From positions 1-5,945 of the forward strand of contig JADZGG010000069.1 in the NCBI GenBank assembly GCA_020854015.1: DNA of 5,945 bases. The letters are read 5' to 3'. The notes beneath the pieces are model-generated. The model ran no database searches. It was not told the origin of the DNA and worked only from the letters and a program-made list of their open reading frames with translations. This document shows positions 1 to 5,945 of the stretch, one piece after another. Source of the stretch: Flavobacteriales bacterium. GTDB lineage: Bacteria > Bacteroidota > Bacteroidia > Flavobacteriales_F > PHOS-HE28. Position 1 is the first letter of the stretch, and each line of letters opens with the position of its first letter. The position numbers and the translations under genes are program-made.

Positions 1-718
1 CGCATGAACGCCGGAATTCATCGCTCTCCCACCAACCCAATAAGCGCAGCCGCGCTCCTTCGACGTGTCCCATCGCATCGATCAACTCGCGAATGCCGCG
101 TATTCTTGAAAGACCTCCGACATAGATGATCGTGAACGGATCGCCACGGTGCTGATCAACAGCAGTACGGTCTATGATGGCCAGCACGGGCAAGTTGCGG
201 ATGACGTGGAACTTCGCCCGCTGTTCCGGATACATCTGAAGCAACTCCCCGGCATATCCGGATTCCGCGAGCACGATCGCATCAAATCGCTGTACGGCCT
301 GACGTTCGATGGCCGCATACGCACCAACGATGATGCGTCGGAACCACGTCGGGCCCAGCCATGCCTTATCCATGATCTGGCTCCGCACCAGTTCGTGCAT
401 ATCGAAGATCACGGTACGTCCCTTCCGTTTGAGGAGCAGACCAACACCAATGAGCTCCGGGTCATGGAAGTGTACGATCATAGCACCGGTGCGCAGCACA
501 GCCCGATAGACCCTCCACGCTCCAATGGTGGCTCGAAACAAGCGCCATGAGGGAACGCGCACCCCGCGTAACAGCACGCCATCCTCTTCCCCATCACGCG
601 TTCCGGAGGCCACTTGTATGGTTCGAAACCCGGCGGCGGTCAAGCTGCGGCACATCTTGAAGAAGATGCGATCATCGTGATCACCGTGCACCGTGGTGAA
701 ATGGCAGACCTTGATCAT
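1..718 (-). CDS. Family 4 glycosyltransferase (GT-B fold), 3' end cut by the window edge
   Basis: Translating the minus strand from the ATG at 718-716 gives an open frame of 239 codons that leaves the window at base 1. The protein begins MIKVCHFTTVHGDHDDRIFF, matching the usual GT4 N-terminus with a conserved D-R-I-F-K patch followed by a helix ending in A-G-F. Residues 82-89 read VHFHDPEL and 106-109 DMHE, both typical of capsule and exopolysaccharide glycosyltransferases of the 'H-x-H-D-P-E-L ... D-x-H-E' type. The interdomain linker is near residues 173-178 (IRNLPV), and the second Rossmann domain opens with IIYVGGLSRIRGIRELIDAM (197-216). The donor-binding E-x7-E region lies beyond the edge. 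It should act at the cytoplasmic face of the inner membrane, moving a sugar from a nucleotide-sugar donor to a lipid-linked repeat unit; donor and acceptor cannot be told. Its start overlaps the polymerase stop by ATGA, which supports this start and translational coupling. Confidence 0.88.
   Translation of the reverse strand, partial: MIKVCHFTTVHGDHDDRIFFKMCRSLTAAGFRTIQVASGTRDGEEDGVLLRGVRVPSWRLFRATIGAWRVYRAVLRTGAMIVHFHDPELIGVGLLLKRKGRTVIFDMHELVRSQIMDKAWLGPTWFRRIIVGAYAAIERQAVQRFDAIVLAESGYAGELLQMYPEQRAKFHVIRNLPVLAIIDRTAVDQHRGDPFTIIYVGGLSRIRGIRELIDAMGHVEGARLRLLGWWESDEFRRSC
715..718 (-). other. ATGA stop/start overlap, polymerase to glycosyltransferase
   Basis: The TGA of the polymerase (717-715) and the ATG of the glycosyltransferase (718-716) overlap in the same way as the preceding junction. 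The repeated architecture supports a single coupled transcription unit and confirms the start of the edge-truncated glycosyltransferase. Confidence 0.85.
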
Positions 719-1914
719 TCGCCCGGTGCGTTCGGTGGAGCAAAGAGCACGAATAGCAATAGGGTCAACATCCAACCATGGGTGAGCATGACCGTAGGTA
801 GTGCCACTGAACTCAGCATCAGCAACGGGTATGCGCTCAAGCATACGGCCCATTCCCAACGGCGGGCGAACAATAATGTAACGGTCTTCAGAACCCCAGC
901 GGTGATGAATCCGGAAAGTACGAGCCCCCACCAACCGAAGTTCGCCCAGCCGTACATGAACGACGCTGACCCCATCGTGCCCCGGGTGTTCTTCGCAGCG
1001 AACTCCGGGTACTCCAGGTCATAGATCCGGCGATCCAATTCCATGTATTCACGACCGGTCAAAGCCGCCAGCGGCCGCACCGCTCCTCCTTTCTGAAAGG
1101 GAATATCACTTGGCACGTGTTCGAACCAAGCAGCCACTGTCCATCCGGGCATCAGCAATACCCGCCGGGCCAAGCCTCGAACGAGATCCAAGAACAAACC
1201 ATTCTCCTTCACACCTGGGTCAATTACAGGCGCTTGTTCGGCAGTGATGTCCTGTTCGTTCTCCTGCACCTGTGCCAACTTCTCGGGCTTCGCCACGATC
1301 ATCAGGAAAAAGAGCGCGAGTATGAACCCTGAGGTCAATGTCGCGAACTGGATCCATCGACGACTGATGAGGAAGGCGAACCATAGCGGTACGAACAGGG
1401 TGATCACGTAGCTCTTCTGTACGAGCGACAAGGCGTACAGCACTCCGACGACCGCCACCGATGCGAACAATTTCGGGCACCTTCCATAACAGACCAACAA
1501 GGTGAACGGGATAAAAGCCTTGAGCATGAAGTTACTGGCATAGTTGAGCCAGAGCGGCGCATCCATGGTCATGCGACGGCGGATCTCCTGCACAACGAGG
1601 TTGTCATTCTGGCGGAGCGCTTCGATCAAGGGCACATGGCCGACCGCTACCCAATGAAGAACTGCAACAACCATGGTGGCCAATAGTACCCCAACTGCAA
1701 GGGGGCGAGCATCCGATCCAATGCGGGTCGGAATAGCAATGTTCCTTGTCATACGGTCGATGACAACATAGCCGAACAGCAACGCTGTTACATAGAGCGC
1801 CATGAAACCCAGGTGCGACATGCCCGTTCTCTGGACGAGGCCCAACAGGAGCAGTACGACGATGCCAAGGTGGATGCCCAGCAGTGGATGTCGGCGGTAA
1901 AACGTGGCGATCAT
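715..1914 (-). CDS. Wzy-like oligosaccharide repeat-unit polymerase (O-antigen/capsule polymerase type)
   Basis: A 399-residue integral membrane protein. Hydrophobic segments lie near residues 11-30, 33-53, 71-92, 126-146, 149-182, 188-208, 325-348 and 355-392. Two arginine-rich short loops (184-186 and 351-352) suit the cytoplasmic side. Between about 209 and 318 is a long polar loop, as expected for the periplasmic catalytic loop of Wzy proteins; it contains LVRGLARRVLLMPG (244-257) and several Arg, Asp and Glu residues. Just after it comes GSASFMYGWANFGWWG (315-330), resembling the 'G..y.NFGw.G' element that I associate with the oligosaccharide repeat-unit polymerase family. Wzy proteins are poorly conserved, so the call rests on topology, this motif and the neighbours: a flippase upstream and a glycosyltransferase downstream, both joined by ATGA overlaps. 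It would join lipid-linked repeat units at the periplasmic face. A ligase of the WaaL type is the main alternative but fits the motif less well. Confidence 0.78.
   Translation of the reverse strand: MIATFYRRHPLLGIHLGIVVLLLLGLVQRTGMSHLGFMALYVTALLFGYVVIDRMTRNIAIPTRIGSDARPLAVGVLLATMVVAVLHWVAVGHVPLIEALRQNDNLVVQEIRRRMTMDAPLWLNYASNFMLKAFIPFTLLVCYGRCPKLFASVAVVGVLYALSLVQKSYVITLFVPLWFAFLISRRWIQFATLTSGFILALFFLMIVAKPEKLAQVQENEQDITAEQAPVIDPGVKENGLFLDLVRGLARRVLLMPGWTVAAWFEHVPSDIPFQKGGAVRPLAALTGREYMELDRRIYDLEYPEFAAKNTRGTMGSASFMYGWANFGWWGLVLSGFITAGVLKTVTLLFARRWEWAVCLSAYPLLMLSSVALPTVMLTHGWMLTLLLFVLFAPPNAPGE
1911..1914 (-). other. ATGA stop/start overlap, flippase to polymerase
   Basis: On the minus strand the TGA of the flippase (1913-1911) and the ATG of the polymerase (1914-1912) share four bases. 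This arrangement normally means that ribosomes ending on the first gene restart on the second, so both proteins are made from one message in related amounts. It also fixes the start of the polymerase. Confidence 0.85.
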
Positions 1915-3176
1915 GGGGTCAGTGATCGATCATATCGTGCAGCGAACCAGAACACCAGCGCCAACTGCGACCCATACGCGATGATCTCCACCCCGGACAG
2001 AACCGCCATGAAACGCATCGGCACCAGATGCTGGAATAATGGTACAACGAGCAGGAGCAGCATGAAGAGCATCGGAAACACCAGCGTTGCACGCACCTGC
2101 CGCATCGCGAGCAACAGTACGCTGAAGGGGCTTGCGATCAATTGGGCCACGTAGCCCCAGATCAACCAACGCGCGTAGGCGCCGGCCTCGGACCACTGAT
2201 GCCCGAAGACCCATGAAAACAAGGGCACGCTTAAGAAAGTGAGCAGAATGGCACCTGCAAGTCCGAGCGGGACCAGAACCTTCAACACGGATCTCAGCTC
2301 TGGCAAAAGCGGGAGTCCTTCACGTATTCGTCCCGCACTGCGAGCGAAAAGCACTTGGCTCAGCGCCACGGTGACCATGCTGATTGGAACAAGCAGGTAC
2401 TGTCGCGCAAAGTTGTGCTGTCCACTTACCTGCAGCGGAAAGTAAGCGACCACAAAGAAGGTGGCCATGCCTGAGGCGACGGCATTGATCAGCGCAGGCC
2501 AGGTGTTGACCAATGGCCATTCTCTGAATCGAGACAATGCTCCCATCATTCCCTCCCACGACCATCCACCCGGCAGCGGCACCCTCGTCAAGACCCAGAA
2601 TGCGGTGGCGAAAGAGAATGCCGACCAACCGATCAAGTAACCGCGTTCCAGCCCGAAGGATACATGGTAGTACCCGAGGACGATCGTGGCCCCTGTGATG
2701 ACCAAAGCCTGCAAGACCTTGAATCGGGCGACCGCACCGAACATCCCCTTCCGGAGCAACCACTGCTGGGTCGACACTTGCACACCCGCCATCAGAGTGA
2801 GCATTGCCGCGTAGGTGATCACTGTCGAAAGTCCGGGTAGTGCGGTCCGGATCCGATCAGAGGTCCCTAGGACGGATAACACGGCCAGTGCGACGATCCC
2901 GGTCATCATCGAAATGGTCCTGGCGCCTCGAACAAGATGTGCCGCCTCCTCGTCCTCACGGGGCACCATCACGGCCATCTCATAGCGGCCTGCCGCCACA
3001 ACGTTCAGAATGTTGAACACAGCCATCAGAGATCCGAACACGGCGAACTCGGCAACGGTGTACTGACGGGCGATCACCGGGGCCACGAGGAAAGGAATGG
3101 CCTGCGCCAGCACCGTGCCCGTGAGCATTGTTGTGAGCGAACTGGTAAAGGAGCCAACACTGGTGTTCGAGGCCAT
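1911..3176 (-). CDS. Wzx-like oligosaccharide flippase (MOP/MATE superfamily polysaccharide transporter)
   Basis: A 421-residue polytopic membrane protein with about twelve hydrophobic segments across its length. The N-terminal part has the usual pattern of polysaccharide transporters: a first helix ending in L-A-Q-A-I-P-F-L-V-A-P-V-I-A-R, then YTVAEFAVFGSLMAVFNIL and GRYEMAVMVPREDEEAAHL (residues 63-81), a Wzx-family signature after the second helix. Near the C-terminus, ASPFSVLLLAMRQVRATLVF (348-367) is another family pattern. Its role is to move the undecaprenyl-linked repeat unit across the inner membrane. An in-frame TAG at 3203-3201 limits the start to TTG 3182 (two residues longer) or ATG 3176; ATG is chosen as the stronger codon. 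No ribosome binding site is evident. The stop overlaps the start of the polymerase by ATGA (1911-1914). It follows another flippase-domain gene after a 69-base gap, so the locus has two flippase modules. Sequence identity between the two is not obvious, so this is not a recent duplication. Confidence 0.88.
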   Translation of the reverse strand: MASNTSVGSFTSSLTTMLTGTVLAQAIPFLVAPVIARQYTVAEFAVFGSLMAVFNILNVVAAGRYEMAVMVPREDEEAAHLVRGARTISMMTGIVALAVLSVLGTSDRIRTALPGLSTVITYAAMLTLMAGVQVSTQQWLLRKGMFGAVARFKVLQALVITGATIVLGYYHVSFGLERGYLIGWSAFSFATAFWVLTRVPLPGGWSWEGMMGALSRFREWPLVNTWPALINAVASGMATFFVVAYFPLQVSGQHNFARQYLLVPISMVTVALSQVLFARSAGRIREGLPLLPELRSVLKVLVPLGLAGAILLTFLSVPLFSWVFGHQWSEAGAYARWLIWGYVAQLIASPFSVLLLAMRQVRATLVFPMLFMLLLLVVPLFQHLVPMRFMAVLSGVEIIAYGSQLALVFWFAARYDRSLTP

Positions 3177-3245
3177 TGTCAAGTTCGAAAGGTATCGGGG
3201 CTAACCTTGACCACTTGTGCACGCCGCCCTGAAATGCTGACACGC
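3177..3245 (-). other. Spacer between the flippase-glycosyltransferase fusion and the second flippase
   Basis: These 69 bases separate the stop of the fusion gene from the ATG of the next flippase, while all downstream junctions overlap by four bases. The spacer has stops in the flippase frame (TAG at 3203-3201). I saw no hairpin with a T-run that would act as a terminator. A TACCTTTC on the minus strand (3194-3187) resembles the Bacteroidota -7 box TAnnTTTG but lacks a TTG at the right distance. The wider spacing makes this the weakest point of the operon. Confidence 0.4.
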
Positions 3246-5033
3246 TCATGTCCGCATCGTCACCGACCGGAGGAAACTGAATGTGGCCTCATCATTCGTG
3301 GAACCTGCATTCGGAAGCACCTGCACTTCATCTTGTCGCCACCAAAGAAGTTCCCGCAATTCCATAGTGGTGCAGATGATGCCCGCACTGAAGAAGGCGG
3401 CCAACTGGCTGAACAACCGGCCAAGGGTGGTGCGCATGGCACCGACATCCTTCGGCCGGTCAAGGTCACTGCCCAGAAAGGTGATCACTACCGGCACTGA
3501 ACTGCTTAATACAGCGAACAAGGCCGAGACCGAACCATAGTGCACATGGACCACATCAGGACGCATGGTCCGGATCAGTTTCTTGAAGCGGGACCGGTCC
3601 TTCCAGAGTCGGACCAGCGAGGTCCTGTCCTCCAGGTGGAAGAATTCCACTACGGCTCCATGTGCGTCCGTGAACGCCATGGCCTGTCTACGCGAGTGCG
3701 GATATTGCCCACTTTCCTCACTGGCCGGGATCACTACAACAATGCGCAGCCGTGTATCATGCGCTGCCGCCAGCCTGTCCAATTCATCTCGAACGTACCG
3801 CACATCCCGCCAGGTGGCATAGCCGAGGTACAAGAGGGACGCGACCAGCACCCAGGCCACAAAGGTCACAGGGGTGGGGATGATGAAGTGGACGAGACTT
3901 CCAGCCAACAGGATAACGAAAGCGTATGTGAGGTTGATGCCGTTGCGTGGGGTGTGGTAGTAAGCATCGAGCAGGCTACGTAGTCCAACGAAAAGTCCAA
4001 AGGGCAACGCTCCTAGGAACACGATCCGGCTCATCTCCACATAGTCCGCGTAGTTCGCCCCGAGGTAGACGTGAAGGATCGGGTCGGCGAAGACCTCGAA
4101 CACCAGTGTCATGCCTGTGCTTGCTGCAAGTGTCAACCACGTCACCCGGCCGATGCGCAGCGAAAGTCCGGCATGGTCACCGGAGGCTAGTTGCGATGCT
4201 GAAGCAGGAAGCAATACCAGCGCTAACGGAGAGAAGACGGCAGCCGCAAGATTCAAGAGGGTCGTACCGAAGCCCACTTCGCCACTGGCTGAAAGACCAT
4301 GGGTACGGGCCACCACATAGACCGGTACGGTGAGCAAAGCCCCGAGCGCCAGATCGCCCGGTACACGAGGCAGGCCGAAGCGAAGCAACTCACCTCGCTC
4401 CCGGCTACGGCCACCGGGGGTGGGTTGCATGAAGGTGGGCAACAAGGCGAATACAGCGATCACCAACCAACCGATGCCCGTGGCCCAACAGACGGTCACC
4501 AGGTCCGGGAACAACAGGAAGCTCACGCAAGGCACGACCGCCAGAGCAAGCACTTGGATCGTATTGGCAGCCACCAGATGGCGCTGGCCCCGAAGGAAGG
4601 CATAGCTGATCCCGTAAAGGCTCACGCTCGAGATCATCAGCGCGAGAGGTGCGACCAGATCGCGCTCCTGATCCGAACCGAAGACCAGCCAGGACAACTG
4701 TTCTGCGAACACCAGGCCGATCAGGAAAGCAAGCACGCAAAGAGGGACCACCCAGGTCAGCGAAGCCAGCAGGTAGCGGCGCTGCTCCTCAGGTCGGCTC
4801 TTCATGGCCACGAAGCGCGTGATACCGATCACTGCACCCAACAGCAATACAGGGAAAATGAACGACACCGTCCTACGCACCACCACATACAGGTCCAGAT
4901 CGTGCCGCCCTTCATTCGCCGCCAGCCTGTAGGCCAGCACCATGCCCACCATCGCCAATCCTTCGGCGGCGTAGGTCAATATGCTGTCGCGACCGTCCCG
5001 CGACCGCAACATGCCAAGGATCTTCTGAAGCAT
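3246..5033 (-). CDS. Fusion protein: Wzx/MATE-like flippase joined to the N-terminal half of a GT4 glycosyltransferase
   Basis: This 595-residue protein has two parts. Residues 1 to about 425 form a polytopic membrane domain of the polysaccharide-transporter type: SFIFPVLLLGAVIGITRFVA (57-76), a helix pair near 90-120, YGISYAFLRGQRHLVAANTI (140-159), LRFGLPRVPGDLALGAL (217-233) and further helices to about 408. An Arg-rich amphipathic stretch (409-429) leads into a soluble domain. Residues 428-577 look like the first Rossmann domain of a GT4 enzyme: IVVVIPASEESGQYPHSRRQ (431-450), IRTMRPDVVHVHYGSVSALF (487-506), VPVVITFLGSDLDRPKD (513-529), and AGIICTTMELREL ending in VQVLPNAG (570-577), where family members usually have 'v-I-P-N-G-V-D'. 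The protein stops 18 residues later, so the whole donor-binding domain (about 180 residues) is missing; the other two frames downstream do not supply it. A GT-B enzyme lacking that half should not be active alone, so the domain may bind the lipid-linked intermediate, pair with a separate protein, or be a remnant. The start at ATG 5033 has no visible Shine-Dalgarno; ATG 5012 is an alternative. Confidence 0.85.
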   Translation of the reverse strand: MLQKILGMLRSRDGRDSILTYAAEGLAMVGMVLAYRLAANEGRHDLDLYVVVRRTVSFIFPVLLLGAVIGITRFVAMKSRPEEQRRYLLASLTWVVPLCVLAFLIGLVFAEQLSWLVFGSDQERDLVAPLALMISSVSLYGISYAFLRGQRHLVAANTIQVLALAVVPCVSFLLFPDLVTVCWATGIGWLVIAVFALLPTFMQPTPGGRSRERGELLRFGLPRVPGDLALGALLTVPVYVVARTHGLSASGEVGFGTTLLNLAAAVFSPLALVLLPASASQLASGDHAGLSLRIGRVTWLTLAASTGMTLVFEVFADPILHVYLGANYADYVEMSRIVFLGALPFGLFVGLRSLLDAYYHTPRNGINLTYAFVILLAGSLVHFIIPTPVTFVAWVLVASLLYLGYATWRDVRYVRDELDRLAAAHDTRLRIVVVIPASEESGQYPHSRRQAMAFTDAHGAVVEFFHLEDRTSLVRLWKDRSRFKKLIRTMRPDVVHVHYGSVSALFAVLSSSVPVVITFLGSDLDRPKDVGAMRTTLGRLFSQLAAFFSAGIICTTMELRELLWWRQDEVQVLPNAGSTNDEATFSFLRSVTMRT

Positions 5034-5165
5034 GGGCCGCCGAAAATAGCTGAACGGACCCGCACTGCCGCGCCAAGCCTTATCACGCCTACCGACCGCT
5101 CATCCTGTTCAACGCCTGCCCGCTCGGGCCACCCTTCTATCTTCACCCCAGAAACCAACGACGAT
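5034..5165. promoter_or_regulatory. Divergent intergenic region likely holding promoters for both blocks
   Basis: This is the only place in the window from which the two blocks diverge, so each promoter is likely here. On the minus strand TATTTTCG (5048-5041) resembles the Bacteroidota -7 element TAnnTTTG, with a TTG at 5076-5074; the spacing of 25 bases is longer than the usual 17-23, and the leader would be almost absent. On the plus strand TATCTTCA (5138-5145) is a weaker match without a proper upstream TTG. A short palindrome GCCCGCTCGGGC lies at 5118-5129. Neither promoter is certain; the regional call follows mainly from gene orientation. Confidence 0.35.
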
Positions 5166-5612
5166 ATGGACTTTTTCCAATGGCATTGGTGGGCCGGACT
5201 GGCCTTGGTACTGATGATCGCGGAGATCTTCGTGCCCGGATTCTTCCTCATGTGCCTAGGGATCGGCTGCTTGGGCGGCAGCATAGTGGCCGCCGTTGGC
5301 CTCGGTGCCGGTGCCCAGCTCCTCGCGTTCAGCGCGTTCTCCCTCCTGGCGTTCTTCACCATTCGTCCCGTTCTGATGAAGCGCATGTGGAAGGACGGCG
5401 AAGTGAAGACGAACATGGACGCCCTGGTGGGCCAGCGTGGCCGTGTGACCCAGGACTTCGAATCGGGCCTGCGCCTGGGCCGTGTTTCCGCTGCCGGTGA
5501 TGACTGGCGCGCAGAGTGCACCACTGACCGTGCCTTGCGCGTGGGCGACCTGGTTGAAGTTGTACGTGTGGAAAGCAACACGCTCATCGTGAAAGCCATC
5601 GACCCGTCTTGA
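5166..5612 (+). CDS. Short NfeD-family membrane protein with C-terminal OB-fold domain
   Basis: A 148-residue protein with three membrane segments near residues 8-25, 27-46 and 48-69, followed by a soluble domain at about 84-146. The soluble part, MDALVGQRGRVTQDF ... LRLGRVSAAGDDWRAEC ... VGDLVEVVRVESNTLIVKAI, is the small beta-barrel pattern of the NfeD C-terminal domain, with its typical L-V-G-x-x-G, G-D-x-W-x-A and V-x-V-V-x-V-E-x-x-x-L-x-V elements. It is the short form: the N-terminal ClpP-like serine protease domain of long NfeD proteins is absent. E. coli YbbJ next to QmcA is the comparable arrangement. NfeD proteins are thought to act with SPFH partners in membrane organisation or quality control, and such a partner follows 45 bases downstream. 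The frame stays open far upstream (to 4299), but that stretch runs antisense to the flippase and is not protein-like; ATG 5166 starts directly at the family N-terminus. No Shine-Dalgarno is seen. Confidence 0.9.
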   Translation: MDFFQWHWWAGLALVLMIAEIFVPGFFLMCLGIGCLGGSIVAAVGLGAGAQLLAFSAFSLLAFFTIRPVLMKRMWKDGEVKTNMDALVGQRGRVTQDFESGLRLGRVSAAGDDWRAECTTDRALRVGDLVEVVRVESNTLIVKAIDPS

Positions 5613-5657
5613 ACCTGAACCCTTACCAACACAACTCCTCACCCACCCCCTCAAACC
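5613..5657 (+). promoter_or_regulatory. G-free, C/A-rich leader before the SPFH gene
   Basis: From 5618 to 5657 the plus strand contains no G for 40 bases and is mostly C and A with some T. There is no Shine-Dalgarno. A G-less leader cannot form stable hairpins by itself, which would suit start-codon access in Bacteroidota, where initiation depends less on Shine-Dalgarno pairing. C-rich, G-poor RNA is also the kind Rho binds, so a regulatory role is possible but unproven. Confidence 0.3.
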
Positions 5658-5945
5658 ATGACCGCCGGAACCGTCATACTCCTCTTGTTCGCCCTCTTCG
5701 TGGCCTTCGCGATCGCGAAGGGCGTGCGCATCATCCAGCAAAGTGAAGCCATGGTCATCGAGCGCTTCGGTAAGTACCGCACCACGCTCACCGCAGGCTT
5801 CAACGTCATCATCCCCATCTTCGACAAGCCCCGCGAGATCATCTCCCGCTTCACGCGCGAACTGCCCGACGGCACCCAGTACGTACAGTTCATGAAGAAG
5901 GAACGGATCGACCTGCGCGAGTCGGTGTTCGACTTCCCCACGCAG
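5658..5945 (+). CDS. SPFH/Band 7 (stomatin, QmcA-like) membrane protein, 3' end cut by the window edge
   Basis: The first 96 codons are present. Residues 2-20 form one hydrophobic N-terminal anchor, followed directly by the Band 7 domain start: VRIIQQSEAMVIERFGKYRT (23-42), TAGFNVIIPIFDKPREI (45-61) and RIDLRESVFDFPTQ (83-96). The residues E-R-F-G-K-Y, G-F-x-x-x-I-P and D-x-P-x-Q are standard in stomatin and QmcA proteins. Compared with E. coli QmcA as I recall it, extra residues lie between the F-D-K-P-R part and R-I-D-L-R-E; I associate this form with Bacteroidota. Family members are usually about 300 residues, so roughly two thirds are missing at the right edge. SPFH proteins oligomerise on the membrane and form microdomains; the preceding NfeD protein is their common partner. 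The two genes are probably co-transcribed. Confidence 0.9.
   Translation, partial: MTAGTVILLLFALFVAFAIAKGVRIIQQSEAMVIERFGKYRTTLTAGFNVIIPIFDKPREIISRFTRELPDGTQYVQFMKKERIDLRESVFDFPTQ

Noticed and set aside
681..699. Imperfect inverted repeat TCACC...GGTGA near the glycosyltransferase start
   Set aside because: It lies inside coding sequence, the arms are only five bases, and nothing else supports an operator or hairpin role.
149..1024. Plus-strand open frames at 149-550 and 614-1024
   Set aside because: They are antisense to the glycosyltransferase and polymerase, have low-hydrophobicity, unstructured-looking products, and lie in GC-rich coding DNA where antisense frames stay open by chance.
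3187..3218. Possible internal promoter before the second flippase (TACCTTTC on the minus strand)
   Set aside because: No TTG element occurs at the expected distance upstream and the final base of the -7 box does not match.
5118..5129. Palindrome GCCCGCTCGGGC in the divergent intergenic region
   Set aside because: Five-base arms with a two-base centre are common by chance in GC-rich DNA; there is no T-run for a terminator and no second copy to suggest an operator.
4299..5165. Upstream extension of the NfeD reading frame, open for almost 870 bases before ATG 5166
   Set aside because: The extension is antisense to the well-supported flippase fusion, is rich in Gln, His and Arg, has no domain pattern, and the NfeD family N-terminus begins at 5166.
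4976..5632. Minus-strand frame of 218 codons across the NfeD gene and the intergenic region
   Set aside because: Its product is full of Arg, Ser, Thr and Pro with no family pattern, and it overlaps a convincing NfeD gene on the other strand as well as the start of the flippase fusion.

Overview
The window carries two divergent gene blocks separated by a 132-base intergenic region (5034-5165). It looks like chromosomal DNA of a GC-rich member of the Bacteroidota, possibly Flavobacteriales-like. This is an inference with moderate confidence. It rests on the absence of Shine-Dalgarno sequences before the readable starts at 5033, 5166 and 5658, and on the Bacteroidota-like form of the SPFH protein at the right edge. 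No RNA genes, insertion sequences, CRISPR arrays or phage genes were seen.

Minus-strand block (5033 down to 1, leaving the window at the left): four genes of a surface-polysaccharide locus. In transcription order they are: (1) a 595-residue protein joining a Wzx/MATE-like flippase to only the N-terminal half of a GT4-type glycosyltransferase (5033-3246); (2) a second, stand-alone Wzx-like flippase (3176-1911); (3) a Wzy-like oligosaccharide repeat-unit polymerase (1914-715); (4) a family-4 glycosyltransferase cut by the window edge (718-1). Genes 2, 3 and 4 are joined by 4-base ATGA stop/start overlaps, so they are almost certainly one translationally coupled operon. Gene 1 lies 69 bases upstream of gene 2 and is probably part of it. 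The set fits Wzx/Wzy-dependent assembly: glycosyltransferases build a lipid-linked repeat unit in the cytoplasm, a flippase turns it to the periplasmic face, and the polymerase joins the units. The polymer (O-antigen, capsule or exopolysaccharide) cannot be told from the sequence.

Plus-strand block (5166 to the right edge): a short NfeD-family membrane protein followed 45 bases later by the start of an SPFH/Band 7 (stomatin, QmcA-like) membrane protein. NfeD and SPFH proteins are a conserved gene pair associated with membrane microdomains and membrane protein quality control. There is no evident functional link to the polysaccharide genes; this pair probably marks the conserved flank of the variable locus.

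The most notable item is the flippase fused to an orphan half glycosyltransferase, directly followed by a second flippase. I found no clearly new system. The fusion and the flippase duplication are the points worth checking.
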